A stretch of 64,000 bases of DNA from positions 1,240,001-1,304,000 of the forward strand of contig CAJQUN010000170.1 in the NCBI GenBank assembly GCA_907163345.1. Direction: 5' to 3'. Below the pieces are notes generated by a model that saw only the letters and a program-made list of their open reading frames with translations, did no database searches and was not told the DNA's origin. The translations under genes and the position numbers were made by a program. Positions 12,198 to 24,195 of this stretch are shown in pieces. Origin of the DNA: Haberlea rhodopensis (lineage: Eukaryota; Streptophyta; Magnoliopsida; Lamiales; Gesneriaceae). How positions within the stretch are numbered: position 1 is the stretch's first letter; each line of letters starts with the position of its first letter.

Positions 12198-12207
12198 CTC
12201 CCCCTCA
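12198..12207 (-). other. Polypurine tract of the copia element
   Basis: On the minus strand TGAGGGGGAG directly precedes the 3' LTR. The stop codon TGA of the polyprotein (12207-12205) forms the first three bases of the tract, so coding capacity ends inside the plus-strand primer. Confidence 0.85.
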
Positions 12208-15200
12208 AACTGAGTCATAAAGATTAATCATGCCCAGTTTGTGACTTAGTTCTTCAAAGTGGGCCTTGAAAAGGGCTTTAGTCAGGATGTCTGCAATTTG
12301 TAATTGAGTTGGAACATATTTGATGTCCACTATTCCCTTTTCAATTTTTTCACTAATGAAATATCGGTCCACTTCTATATGCTTGGTCCGATCGTGATGG
12401 ACAGGATTCTTTGATATACTGATGGCAGCCTGATTATCACACATGAGATCTATAGCTTGATGTTCTTCTAGCTTTATTTCTTCAAGTAGTCTTTTTAACC
12501 ATATCCCTTCACAAATCCCATGGGCTAATGCTCTAAGTTCTGCCTCAGCACTACTACGAGCAACTACTGATTGCTTCTTGCTCCTCCAAGTTACCAAATT
12601 TCCCCACACAAATGTACAGTACCCAGAGGTTGAGCGTCTGTCTGTAGGAGATCAAGCCCAGTCGGCATCACTGTAAGCTTTAATTCCTCTGTTTGATGTT
12701 TTTCTGAAGAGAAGTCCCTTCCCTGGAGTCCGTTTTAAGTATCGTAATACTCGATATACAACATCCATATGTTCCTCAGTTGGGTTATTCATGAACTGAC
12801 TTATTACGCTGACCACAAATCCAAGATCTGGTCGTGTATGTGATAGATAAATGAGCTTTCCAACAAGTCTTTGATACCTTCCTTTGTCAACTGGAGGACT
12901 ATCATTTTTCATTCCTATCTTGATGTTTGGATCCACAGGAGTATCCACTGGCTTGCATCCCAACATGCCAGTTTCTTTCAACAGATCTAAGACATACTTT
13001 CGGTGTGAGATTGAGATACCAAGAGATGATCTTGCTACCTCCATTCCTAAAAAATACCTGAGGTGTCCAAGATCTTTCATTTCAAATTCAGTTGAGAGTA
13101 GGGACTTCACATGACAGATTTCTTCTTCATAGTTTCCTGTAAGGACAATATCATCTACATATACTATGAGAATTGTGATCTTGTTTCCCTCAGAATGTTT
13201 TACAAATAAGGTATGGTCAGATTGACATTGGGCATAGCCATCCTTTTTTAAAACATTGGTGAATCGATGAAACCAGGCCCTTGGTGATTGTTTGAGCCCA
13301 TAAAGTGATTTCCTCAATCTACATACCTTTTTGTATGTTTCTTTTGATTCAAAGACAGGTGGGATGTCAATATATACTTCCTCTTCTAAATCTCCATTAA
13401 GGAATGCATTTTTGACATCTAGTTGATATAAAGGCCAGTCCAGATTTGCGGCTATAGATAATAGGACTCGAACTGTGTTAAGTCTGGCTACTGGAGCAAA
13501 TGTCTCTTGATAGTCAATACCATATGATTGTGTGTATCCCTTGGCCACAAGTCGTGCTTTAAACCTTTCTATGTTTCCATCAGACTTATGTTTAACATTG
13601 AAGATCCATTTGCATCCAACAGCCTTTTTCTCTGATGGGAGATCAGTAATCTGCCAGGTATTGTTCTTTTCAAGAGCTTTTATTTCATCAAGGACAGCCA
13701 CTTTCCATTTTGGATCACTAAGAGCCTCTTGTATAGTAGATGGCACCTGGACCTGGTCTAAGTGAGAGACAAATGCACGATATGAAGGAGTAAAACGGTC
13801 GAGTGAGATAAAATTACATATCAGATGTTGAGTACAGGTTCTCACTCCTTTTCTTAAGGCAATGGGCCTATCATCAATTTCAATTTCAGGTGAATATCCA
13901 CTAATATCATTCGTACCTTGAGTGGTATTTTCTGAATTTGGCAACGGGGAGATGTTACTGTCAGATAGAGCTGGTGCTGGTTCTTGTATGTTCCCTTGGC
14001 GAGGCTGTTCCTTTCGAGAAAACACCTGAAGAGGCCGAATTGGATTTAATGGGTATCTGCTGATATATGGTGTCAAAGGAGAAGCTGAAGGTGTTTCGGG
14101 TTCGAGTTCAGTATGTTTTTCCGTGATAGTGGAAGATGGTTCGAGTAGTGTGAAGGATGGGATAGGATTCTGAGCTTCACTACTATGGTTCAACTCCCCC
14201 TGAAGGGAAGAAGCTGGATAGTATGGTTCATTTTCGACAAAACTGACATCCATAGAGGTGCAGAATTTTTTAGCAAGGGGAGAGTAACACTTGTAACCTT
14301 TTTGGTTGGGTGTGTAGCCAAGGAATATGCACTTGACTGAACGAGGGTCAAGTTTGCCTCGGTTGTGGGGGTGTATGTGGACGAAAGAAGTACACCCGAA
14401 GACTTTGAGAGGAATTTGGTGAGTGAGATGTGTATTTGGGTAAATATCGAGAAGTTTTTGTAGTGGAGTTTGGTAATTGAGTATACGAGAAGGCATACGA
14501 TTGATTATGTAAGTGGTCGTGAGGATAGCGTCACCCCAATAGAACTTGGGAACGTTGGAGGTGAAAAGGAGAGATCGGGCAACTTCGAGGAGGTGACGAT
14601 TTTTCCGTTCGGATACTCCATTTTGTTGAGGAGTATCGGCACATGAGCTTTGGTGAACAATACCCTGTGTACCCAGATATGTGCCTAAAATGGAATTAAA
14701 ATAGTCACGGGCTCTATCTGTACACAAAACTTGGATTTGGCAAGTGAATTGGGTTTCTATCATCTTGTGGAATTGTTGAAACAGAGAGGAAGTTTCAGAC
14801 TTATCTTTCATTAGGTACACCCAAGATAATCTTGTATGATCATCCACAAATAATAGAAACCAACGTGCCCCGGTAACATTTTTGATGTTAGAGGGGCCCC
14901 AGATATCACTGTGTAAGAGTGAGAAGGGAATGGATGGTTTATATTGATGTGGTTTAAACGTTGTACGCGTGTGTTTAGATAAGTGACAAATGTCACATTG
15001 AATGGAAGTAGAAATTTTATTGCCAAACAACGATGGGAAAAGTTTTGCCAAATACACAAAATTGGGATGCCCTAGCCGATAGTGCCACAAAAGTATGTCA
15101 CTATCCTTATTATGAACAAAAGATGAAAATGAGATGGTGGGTAAAGAGTGGGCTGGTGAATTTCTTGATAAAACATTCTGCCTAAGGAGATACAGCCCAT

Positions 15201-18200
15201 CAACCAGCTCAGCACTGCCAATCGTCTTCCCCGATGCCAACTCCTGAAAAATACAAGAACCCTTAAGGAATTTAGCCAAGCACAAGAAATCCTTAGTGAG
15301 TTTACTTACGGACAGTAAATTACAGTGAAGACCTGGGACAAATAGAACAGAATCCAAGATGATATTTGCTGTTAAATCAATGGAGCCATATCCAGCCACT
15401 TTGGAGCACGCCCCATTGGCTATTCGAACAGAATGAGATTGTTTACAAGGGATGAATGATTTAAATAAAGTCAAATTACCAGCCATGTGATCGGAAGCAC
15501 CCGAGTCAACAATCCAAGAGTTGGAGAAAGTATTTTGTGATAGTAGTGCATATGGTGTACCTTGCTGAGACATGTTACCAGAATCAATGAGAGACGAGGG
15601 GTTTGTTGAATTTTTCGGACTCAACATTCTTTGAAGTAATTCCAATTGGGCTGTAGTGAATGGTTGTGGTTCTAGAGTGGTAGAATTCTCAGTGACAGCC
15701 GCATGGGCCCTCCGTTCTCGAGCAGGTTTCCAATCTGCCGGTTTCCCATGAAGCTTCCAGCAGTTGTCAATATTGTGGGTTTTCTTTTTGCAGTGGTCAC
15801 ACCATGGTCTGCCTGGTTTGTTGCGATGAAACGTGGTATGTGGATGAGATAAAGATCAATTGCCCTCGTTATGAAGAGACGATGATTTAAGGGCAGAGCA
15901 CTCGGTAATGGGAACCACAGAAGGGCCGAGCATGAGTTTTCGACGGCTCTCTTCATGTCGTACTTCAGAGAAGACAGCCCGTAGGCTGGGCAGCGGTTTA
16001 CTGGATAAGAGGCGGCCCCGAACGTCATCCATAGATCTATTTAGGCCAGATAGGAACTTGAAAATACGCCTTTGTTCGACAATGGCACTGTAAATTTTAT
16101 GATCTTCTGGACAGTGCCATTTCTGGACATCAAATAAATCTAAGTGTTGCCAATGGCGTGTGAGGGTTGTAAAATAAGAGGTAACGGTAGAGTCCTCTTG
16201 TTTGAGAGACTGTGTCACGCCCCGAGACCGGGGTCGATAACACCGGCGTTGATTCTAAATACAATTCAAAATCAACAAGCCTCGTAATACAGAATTCTTT
16301 GAAAACCAGTCTATTATTCCAAAAATAAATAAACAATTCTTACAAATATCAGCGGAAGCTTCATAAATTACTGGCAACGACATCTTGAACAATAGCATCT
16401 AATTCACCATCTCCAAAATTGATTTTGATCTTCCTCTCGATTTTGATTCACTTATATCTGGGGAGTGGATGTAAGGGGTGAGCGTTTTGGTAAACACTCA
16501 TCAAGCAGGGGCCAATCGATATGATAATAATACTTTTTCATAATTTTCCAAGAAACATATATCTTAATCAAACATATATTGATATGAATGCATCTTAACA
16601 TAATTGCTCCATCGAGCCATAATCATAACATATCAATCGTTCATAATTTTCATTTACTTAAGCACAATAAATCATCTAGTTTCCTCTTGGTACTGATATC
16701 AGTCTCTAGAATTATTCCTCCTAGAGAAGAGGTCATGCATCGGCTTACCCACGAATAAAGGGTCTGGACATTCCAGAAACAACGGTTAACCACCGTATAA
16801 GGTCATGTAAACGGTTATATCCCACCGCATCAGGGTCATAAATGAATCCACTTCCAATCAGATTTCAAAGTTTAAAGTGCTTAAAAATTACTACTTGCAT
16901 AATTTCAAAATAAATTCATATCGATTGAGATTTAAAAGCATACATACGATCATTTTAGAAAACGAAACGAATACTAGCAAAAACCCACTTACAGATATCG
17001 GAAACGATTCTTGCGTGTTTCAATGAATTTTTGGGTGGCAAAAACGTGATGAATTTCCTCTCCTTTCCTTGCTGAAAATTTCACACCTTCTAGTGTGTGC
17101 TAGTGTGTGTTTCGAAAATTGTGTAGGTTGTGAGGTAATTGGTTGACTCTCAATTCTTAATTAAATAGGTTGCAACTATAAAGAAAGATTCTAGATAATC
17201 AATCATATCATATCATATCTTCTTATTTTTGTAAACTAAATTTTATAGATTGATTAGGTGATATTGGTGATTGAGGACTTGTAGCTTGCCTTTTATTATT
17301 CACCAAAGTTTATCTCTTAAATCTTTTAAAACTTTAAAAAGATTATCTATCCTATTATTATAATCTAGCTAATATTATATTATTCTTTCCTAAATCCAAT
17401 AATATTATTCTTTCCTAATTCAATAATAAACTCATTATTATATTTATAATTTGAATTTATCTAACAAATATTTGATATCTTAGAAAATCATCTATTGAGT
17501 ATTTTGTATCTCAAGTAATTATCTCACAATCATTTTGAAATCTAGCTAATTATTTAACTAGTGTTGTGTAATTTACAAGATTATTTACTTAAGTGATTTA
17601 CTAGCTAAGATATTTGATAAAAGATCACTTATTATTCTTTAGTAGTATTTTCAATTATCTCCACACTTTTAATTGTTTCAAAAGTCTAAAAGATTGAATA
17701 TATAAACTCAATATTATATTCTCTCATATACAAACTCTAATTATAAAAATACTAAGTTCTAGGATTAGCTAAAAGTATACAAAATTAAATCGAATAAGAT
17801 TTATCTCTTTTAAGTGTTTTATTGGCTAATAAATATAATGACATAATTCCTAATTATTCACAAATTATTTATTAGTATTTATTAACTCATGCTTCTCCAT
17901 TAAGTATTTTGAATTTGAAAATGCCATCTATGTAATATTTTGTAATCTAGATTATTACTTATCAAGTATTTTGCTATCTACAAGATTGAGATAATGTGAC
18001 TAATTGTTATCTTTAAATAATTCAATATTATCCTTTAATTTATAATATTATCTTGATATCATGTAGTTGTTTTTGACTAAATTCGGGGTAGTTGAGCAGA
18101 CCAAAACACCGTGTAGTTGAGTTGACCAAAACTCTAGTTATTTGACTTGAAAAATCGGGTTCTCACAGTCTGTAGGATGCATTCAATGGCAAACAATTCA

Positions 18201-18565
18201 GAATTATTGTCCATTGAAGAGTAAGAATCGCGGACAGCAATCCAGATTTCATTCGCCGTAGGATATAGAAGGAAATTCTCGCCGATGTCAGGCAGCATGG
18301 AGGAGATAAGCCATGACATGACCATGTTGTTTTCAGAATTCCATGGACGAAATTTTGGATCTGAAGAATCTGGGCATTTCGAAGCACCATAGAGCAGATC
18401 TTCCTTGCCTTTGCCACAGATAAACATCTTGATGGATTGAGACCATTGAAGGTAGTTTTGGCCGTTCAATTTGTGAGAGGTAAGGGGAAGGGAATTATCG
18501 GCGATGATAGGCGTGATGGGAACCGGAGCAGCGCCGGACGCAGGAGCACTGGAATGAGAATTCAT
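12205..18565 (-). pseudogene. Copia Gag-Pol polyprotein, one frame, two in-frame TGA stops and one insertion
   Basis: All pieces lie in one frame once the solo LTR and one 5-bp duplicate are discounted. Gag starts at 18565 (MNSHSSAPASG) with a retrotransposon-gag region (NGQNYLQWSQSIKMF). A CCHC knuckle (CDHCKKKTHNIDNC) follows at about 15780. Protease has IVDSGASDHM (about 15510). Integrase has the HHCC finger (HYRLGHPN ... CDICHLSKH) and the Asp/Asp/Glu residues in HSDIWGP, CTDRARDYF and GVSERKN. Reverse transcriptase has YVDDIVLTG. RNase H has SSAEAELRAL near the end. TGA codons at 15858-15856 (just before the knuckle) and 12654-12652 (start of RNase H, after DADWA) would truncate the product. 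Otherwise the frame is intact, consistent with a young copy. Confidence 0.93.
16213..18167 (-). mobile_element. Solo LTR, probably gypsy-type, 1955 bp, inserted in copia gag
   Basis: On the minus strand it starts TGTGAGAACCCG and ends CGGGGCGTGACA, an imperfect terminal inversion typical of long plant LTRs. The flanks are CAGAC and CAGTC (5 bp, one mismatch). Removing the insert plus one flank copy rejoins gag in frame across 'ECIL|QSLKQ'. No internal genes, primer site or second LTR were seen, so a solo LTR left by recombination is the simplest reading. Confidence 0.8.
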
Positions 18566-18589
18566 GACGTAGTTTGTCGTGAATTATGA

Positions 18590-18603
18590 TGGCTCTGATA
18601 CCA
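18590..18603 (-). other. Primer-binding site (initiator-Met tRNA) of the copia element
   Basis: The minus strand reads TGGTATCAGAGCCA directly inside the 5' LTR, complementary to the 3' end of plant initiator tRNA-Met. The gag ATG follows 24 bp later. Confidence 0.93.
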
Positions 18604-18807
18604 TGTAGTTTTAGGAGAAATTAGGGATTGAGAATGAAGTGTTTCTCATTTCATTGAATGATCAAATCAGAGTTTACAAAGTATTTAAAGATGTTTTATT
18701 CTTATCTACTATCTTATCTCTAGTTCAAAATTTAAAGAACATAATAGCTAATCCTAATTACTAGATTACAAGAAGATATTATACTAATCTTATCAGAATC
18801 TTCAACA
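18604..18807 (-). repeat. 5' LTR of the copia element (204 bp)
   Basis: Near-identical to 11994-12197. As the 5' LTR in minus orientation, it lies immediately downstream of the sugar-transferase stop codon, so host transcripts would enter it in sense. Confidence 0.97.
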
Positions 18808-18845
18808 CAAACTATAACGCTAAATCTCGCATAATGTTTGGTTAC

Positions 18846-21677
18846 TCATTGCCATGAATTTATGCAAGAAATATGGCCAGTCCATTGAAAACTAAAATTA
18901 GTACTGTTATCTTGATTGTTCTTGAATCCCTTCCAATCTCCCAAAACGGCCTTCAAATCAACCATCTTCGCACCAATGGTGCGACAACAATTGGCGTGAA
19001 CCGTAGTGACCATATGAACATCTCTGCTATCGCTGCAGAATCCACTAAAGTACATTGTATCAAGAAATTCGGTCCTCACACCTAATGCACTGAGAACACC
19101 ACGAAGCACTAATTGCTCCAACACGTCTTGTTCTTTCATCCCTGTCGAGTTTTTCCTCATCTCGTACCATGTTTCGAACAATGATATGGTTCGGTTGTTC
19201 GATCTTACGTAATAAAATCCTGTGTTGATGTTGTTGAGTTCTGAGGATGAATTGCCATTGAATGAATCTGTGCTTATTTGTAAGTCCAAGGTTTCATTCA
19301 TGTTTAGTCTTGTGAGTGGATTTCTTAGCCATATCACATCTGTGTCCTGACATGCGGATATGAATAATCAACGGTTAGATAAGTGAATTCTTGCTAGAGC
19401 AAAATCAATAGTCCAAATTTGATTTGGATATATGAGATCCATGTAAAAAGTCGATCCCACATATCCAAATTGAATTTGGACATTTTAACATGACAAGCTC
19501 GTGCTAGTATCTCATTATCCCTTTCAAACAATTAAAAATAAAATTATGATGGACAAATATTAAAAAAGTAAGTAATTATACTCGACGTTTTTAATGTCAT
19601 TTTATGGTACCAAATTTTTAATTAAGCCGTACAACTTATTATGTTATTTAATTATCCCGTGACTTTTGATTAAACTAACTTTGCTTTTCTTATTTAAGAG
19701 TTGACAACTATAACATGCTTTCAATTTGCCACATATTAGATACTATGATAAATGTGAGGATTACCCTGATATAATGGCATAATCACAAAATGACTATATC
19801 TCCTCTAACATGATTTAAAATTTTAAAAAATCATTCAAAAATGCCATAAAATCTAAAATTAACAACAATTATCCTACTTAAATAGTTCTCCTAATTAATT
19901 TACCACGGGCCATGGGCAAAATAACCACAGGCCTTGGGTCATTTGTCACGAGCCACGAGCCCCTTGCAATGAGCTAAGGACTGCGGACCAATTTTTATGG
20001 GACATGTCTAATTACCACAAGTCATGGGGCCAATAACCACATGTGATAGGCCACTTGCAACGAGCCATGAATCAATTGCTACTGGTTATGGGAGCCATGT
20101 GCTAATTGTAATGGACAAATTTCCACGGGCCATGGGCTATTAAAACATTTACAAAACTTTTTTACGGAAACACCATGTGTACAAGATTACTGGTATTATT
20201 ATGCTTGTGTTCGATATTTGGAAATAATAAAATTTATTAAGCCCAAATAAGACTTTTATAAATTAATAATGTTGGGACCATAAAATTTTATTAATTTAGA
20301 GAGCTTAATCAAATTAATAATGTTGATACCAAGTTGGGATCGAAAAAATATTATTTTAGATATATTATTAATTTGTTGAGTATTAATTTGTTGAGGTCCT
20401 ACTGTAATAGTAACTAGTAACTACTAACTGATAGATATCTAAATAAAAGAGAGGAAAAAAAGTAGTAACTAATTAAGATTAATTCTCTTTGCTAACTAAG
20501 TCAACACTCTCTTAAACTTGATTAGTCGTCTAATTCTATTTTAAGAGAGAACCATTCGACAAAGGTGAGGAATATTTTACCATTCTAGCTAGCATTACTC
20601 GTCCAGTGAACTTCTTCGACCCATGACACATTTTTCTTAAAATTTTATCAATTACTATTAATTTATATATCTAATTTTGAATAATCGAAATTTGTCAAAC
20701 ACTGGATTGATGAGTGATGCGAACACCTTCCGTGGAGCCACAATTAAAATTTAGGGGGAATTTTTTATATATTTTTTAGTTAATATTAAACATAAACTTT
20801 TTAAATTTTTTTTGTAACACAAAAAAGTTAGGGATGCTGCTGCCGCCGCCTACATACCCCTCTCCCTCCGCCCCTGAACACCTCTTATCTTCACTAAGTT
20901 TACCATCTTCTATATCACCATTATACTAACTTTGTTAACTGATCAAATTTTATTTTTTTTTGGTAAATTAATTTCAACAAAAATATTCTCAAAGGGAAAA
21001 AAAAAGAAATAACATTGACAGAAAGCATACCGTGAAGATGAAGTTGTAACCTTTGTTGAGGACATTTAGTAGAAAACTAGTCCTTCTCCACATCATCTCT
21101 ATAAAGTCCCCCGACATGTAAAGCTTCTCTCCGGCGAAATCATCGCCACCGCCGTCCAAATCCAGTCTGTAGCAGTTTAGCCGCCGGAATTCACACCTTT
21201 CATGCGCTGTCTTGTCCATAGCCACCACCAGTAAATGATCCAACAATTTTCTTGTTTCTTCTCCCTCCCAAAAACCCTCGAGAAAAATATCGAACATCGA
21301 CGGATACTCGTTTTCGTGAGGCTCGACGTAAGCTTTGTTGATAATGGCGATAATCAAATTCTTGTTTGGCATTGCTGCATTTTCCAGGGCTATTTGCAAC
21401 ACATCTTTCAAGATTTCCTGCAAAAGAAAAATCAAAAGAACATAAGATTAATTTTTTGTAAGAATGCTTTCAAAGAACAATGGGGCGATTAATTATGTAC
21501 CGAATTTGCGTTTGGGAGTGATTTGTAGGGTGTGGATTTGATCCAAGAAAATAGAAGAACGATGGTTGCAAGGAATACAGTGAGTAATACAAGATTACCG
21601 ATGGAGTATTTTGAGGAATTCATTTTCTGTTCGAAGTAATTTCTTAATCTCAGCATTCTTGAGATGGGATTCTTCAT
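18846..21677 (-). CDS. Nucleotide-diphospho-sugar transferase family protein (354 aa, three exons)
   Basis: Exons are 21677-21501, 21417-21031 and 19346-18846 (TGA), all phase 0. Residues 27-45 (about IGNLVLLTVFLATIVLLFSW) are a single signal-anchor, giving type II Golgi topology. The catalytic part begins about residue 60 and contains the metal/nucleotide-binding DTD at residues 189-191, at the start of exon 3 (DTDVIWLRNP). NTGFYYVRS and KEQDVLEQL are further conserved blocks of this plant family (At4g15970-like, PF03407, related to GT77). The product probably transfers a sugar to a cell-wall or glycoprotein acceptor; the substrate cannot be read from sequence. ATG at 21677 was chosen as the first in-frame Met, 26 residues before the membrane segment. 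The frame is clean. A copia element starts 38 bp after the stop, so the native 3' UTR is cut short. Confidence 0.9.
19900..20140. repeat. Degenerate minisatellite in intron 2 of the sugar-transferase gene
   Basis: About eight loose copies of a roughly 30-bp unit built on 'ccacgggccatgggc' and 'attaccacaagtcatgggg' lie head to tail, interrupted by AT-rich spacers. It is GC-richer than the surrounding intron. No coding frame or TE end was found. Confidence 0.65.
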
Positions 21678-24195
21678 TCTAGCGTGGGAAGGAAGGGCTT
21701 TATTAGGAAGAGAAGTTGGAGAGTCATGCAAATCACCTAAGATAATAGTCAATTCTCTTTATGATAAAATGTACTTTGTAAAACTTGTATATTTTTAAAT
21801 TAAAGTTTATTTTTTTTTATAATTATGAAGATCTCATATACGGTTATAATTTAAAGTGAGTGGAAAGAGAGATGAATAAAACCCTTCTAACCAAATATCA
21901 GTTATTTGTTTATACACTTATTTACTCCATAGAAATATAAAAAAAAAACTCGGGGGGGGGGGGGGGGGGCATACTCCTAAAAGTTCCGGAATCAAAATAC
22001 ATAATCCCAAAATCTTCAATCGGGATCAGGCAAGGGTGGCAAAAATCGTCGAAACGCATCGGCGAGCTCCTCCACCAACTAGAAGTTGGTGTATCAGCTC
22101 CACTTAGAATTCATCTTTCAGATTTTGGGATTATTACATATAATGATTCAGGAAATGTTAGGGCTATGGGCCCCCGAGTCTTCGTTTACACTTATGTTGA
22201 GTAAATAAGTGTGTAAGTGTATTTTTTGAAAATATATGGATGAATCGAAATTAACCAATTAAACAGATTTAATTTGATAATAATCTGATTTAATTATAAT
22301 TTTTCGAAACATTTAATTATACAATTTATATTGATTTCATCTTCAATAATTTTATCTCGTGATTGAATTTACCGAAAAGCAAAATGAACTGCATTAGTTT
22401 TTCAAATAACTGATTATTCTTCCACTGGAGAGCCTAGTAGTCCCGCCAAACTGGCTCTAGCCTAGTAGTCAAATATGTTAATATCGTTTTCCCAGCGTTG
22501 ACATTAATCAATTATAAATTATAAAAAAAATTCAAAATGGTATTGAATAAATAAATATAATTTTTTTCTTTTTTAGGGGAGGGGGAGCCAACTCCGGGAG
22601 TAGAAAAATGACAAACCGTCAGGGCACCACCCTGATTGTCTATCGAATAAATAAATATAACACTGTTATATTTAATTATATTTGACACTTAGTTTTTTAT
22701 GAGATTTAATTATAAATTTGTCTCTAAATAATATTTATGGTAAATTTAAAAAAAAAATCTCATAAAATAGGTATATTTACAATACTAGTCTCAAACTTTT
22801 AGACAATAAAATATAATCTATTGAAAATGTTTTTAGCCAAAAACAATCTCAAACTTTTGTTTTTAATCAATACTAGTCCCAAATTTTTTGTTTTTAATCA
22901 CAAATAGTCTCAAAACCCCATATTCAGTTATGAGATCACGTTTGTAAACAAATAATTTATGTGTGACTAAATTTGTTAAGAACATCTATGTATACAATTT
23001 TTGATTACATTTTTTTATACGATACTATATTTGATCAGTAGATATTTGAGACTATTATTAGAAAAATTCATATTCTATGGGATAATTTTTGAAATTTACC
23101 CTAATATTTATCTTTTTTTTTCAAATTGAACATATTCAAATTTCAATAAAATACTTCAATATATTTCCTTAAACCAAAAGATGATCTCAAAGATGCAATT
23201 ATATGATAGGCTATAATCACTGTTATGGCTAACTTACATAACTATGAATTTGTTATTTATAACTAAATGCAACTAACAACCATGAAAGGTCGTACATCAA
23301 TTTATTTTAACAATGAAATAGGGGATTGTTCTGATATCATATCAATTTTATTTAATTATTTTTACAAATTAACTATTATCTTTAGTAATTAATTTGATTT
23401 CTCAAGTACTACGAGTCGGTTGATTCGAATTTTGAGTTGTTTGCATTAATTCAGATGATTTCGAATTTTGTGTTACAATTAGTAGTTCCATCTAGCTAAT
23501 TTTCTTCATGTAACATTCAGATCGAATGACTCTATGAAATTACGTTAATACTTCCACATATTATGAGTAACATATGAAACATCTCTATTTTCCCCCTAGG
23601 AATCTTTAGAATTCTCACTGCTTAGCATTCAATTTGTCTCTGGTCATCAAACGAAAAACCAGTAACAAAAGAAGACATTTATGGCTCGGCTCCTAAAGTG
23701 CACTATGCTCCACTTCAACTAATGAGAGTTTTTGAATGAACCATGCGAGCTGGTTAAATGCTGGGCTAAATTTTGTAAATATTTAATGGCATAGCCCAAA
23801 ATTATTTATTTGATACAAAAACTATTGCACATTTATAAAAACAAAGAAGGTTTAACAATAATGATCAACTTAGTAAAACTTAATGTGCTTTAAAGAGATG
23901 CACACGTACTTAATGTGCCGGATCACGACCAGAGCGACAGTGTCTGGATGATGATAGAAGGATTATATGGCTTAAGAGCTGGATAAGACTTGATACAACG
24001 CCAGGCTATGAGCTCCATTTCACACTAAACCATTTCGGATGTCACTGCTTAATAAAACCAAATAAAGGGACGACAATTTTAATATATCTTTTTACAATCA
24101 AACCCCATACATCTGAAATCTCGTGAAAGATCGGGAAAAAATACTTAAGCGAGAAAAATGGACTAATTATATCGGCATTCTCGAGTGATTCCGGA
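21678..24195. other. Intergenic: promoter side of the sugar-transferase gene, 3' flank of the ROP gene
   Basis: AT-rich with no supported gene. It contains a G18 homopolymer at 21952-21969. A loosely repeated phrase ('agtctcaaactttt' with 'tgtttttaatca') occurs at 22780-22925 and is typical of decayed intergenic repeats. The last few hundred bases should include the ROP 3' UTR. Confidence 0.5.

Larger units (their letters stand above)
11994..18807 (-). mobile_element. Ty1/copia LTR retrotransposon, 6.8 kb including a nested solo LTR
   Basis: Two 204-bp LTRs (TG...CA) flank the element, with a perfect 5-bp target duplication CAAAC (11989-11993 and 18808-18812). Orientation is minus: the primer site TGGTATCAGAGCCA abuts the right LTR and a purine tract (TGAGGGGGAG) abuts the left LTR. 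Protease, integrase, reverse transcriptase and RNase H appear in the copia order. A 1955-bp solo LTR interrupts gag. The element lies 38 bp beyond the stop codon of the sugar-transferase gene, in the same transcriptional direction. Confidence 0.97.

Noticed and set aside
14811..15059. Minus-strand 82-codon frame within copia integrase
   Set aside because: It is an alternate-frame shadow of the integrase domain.
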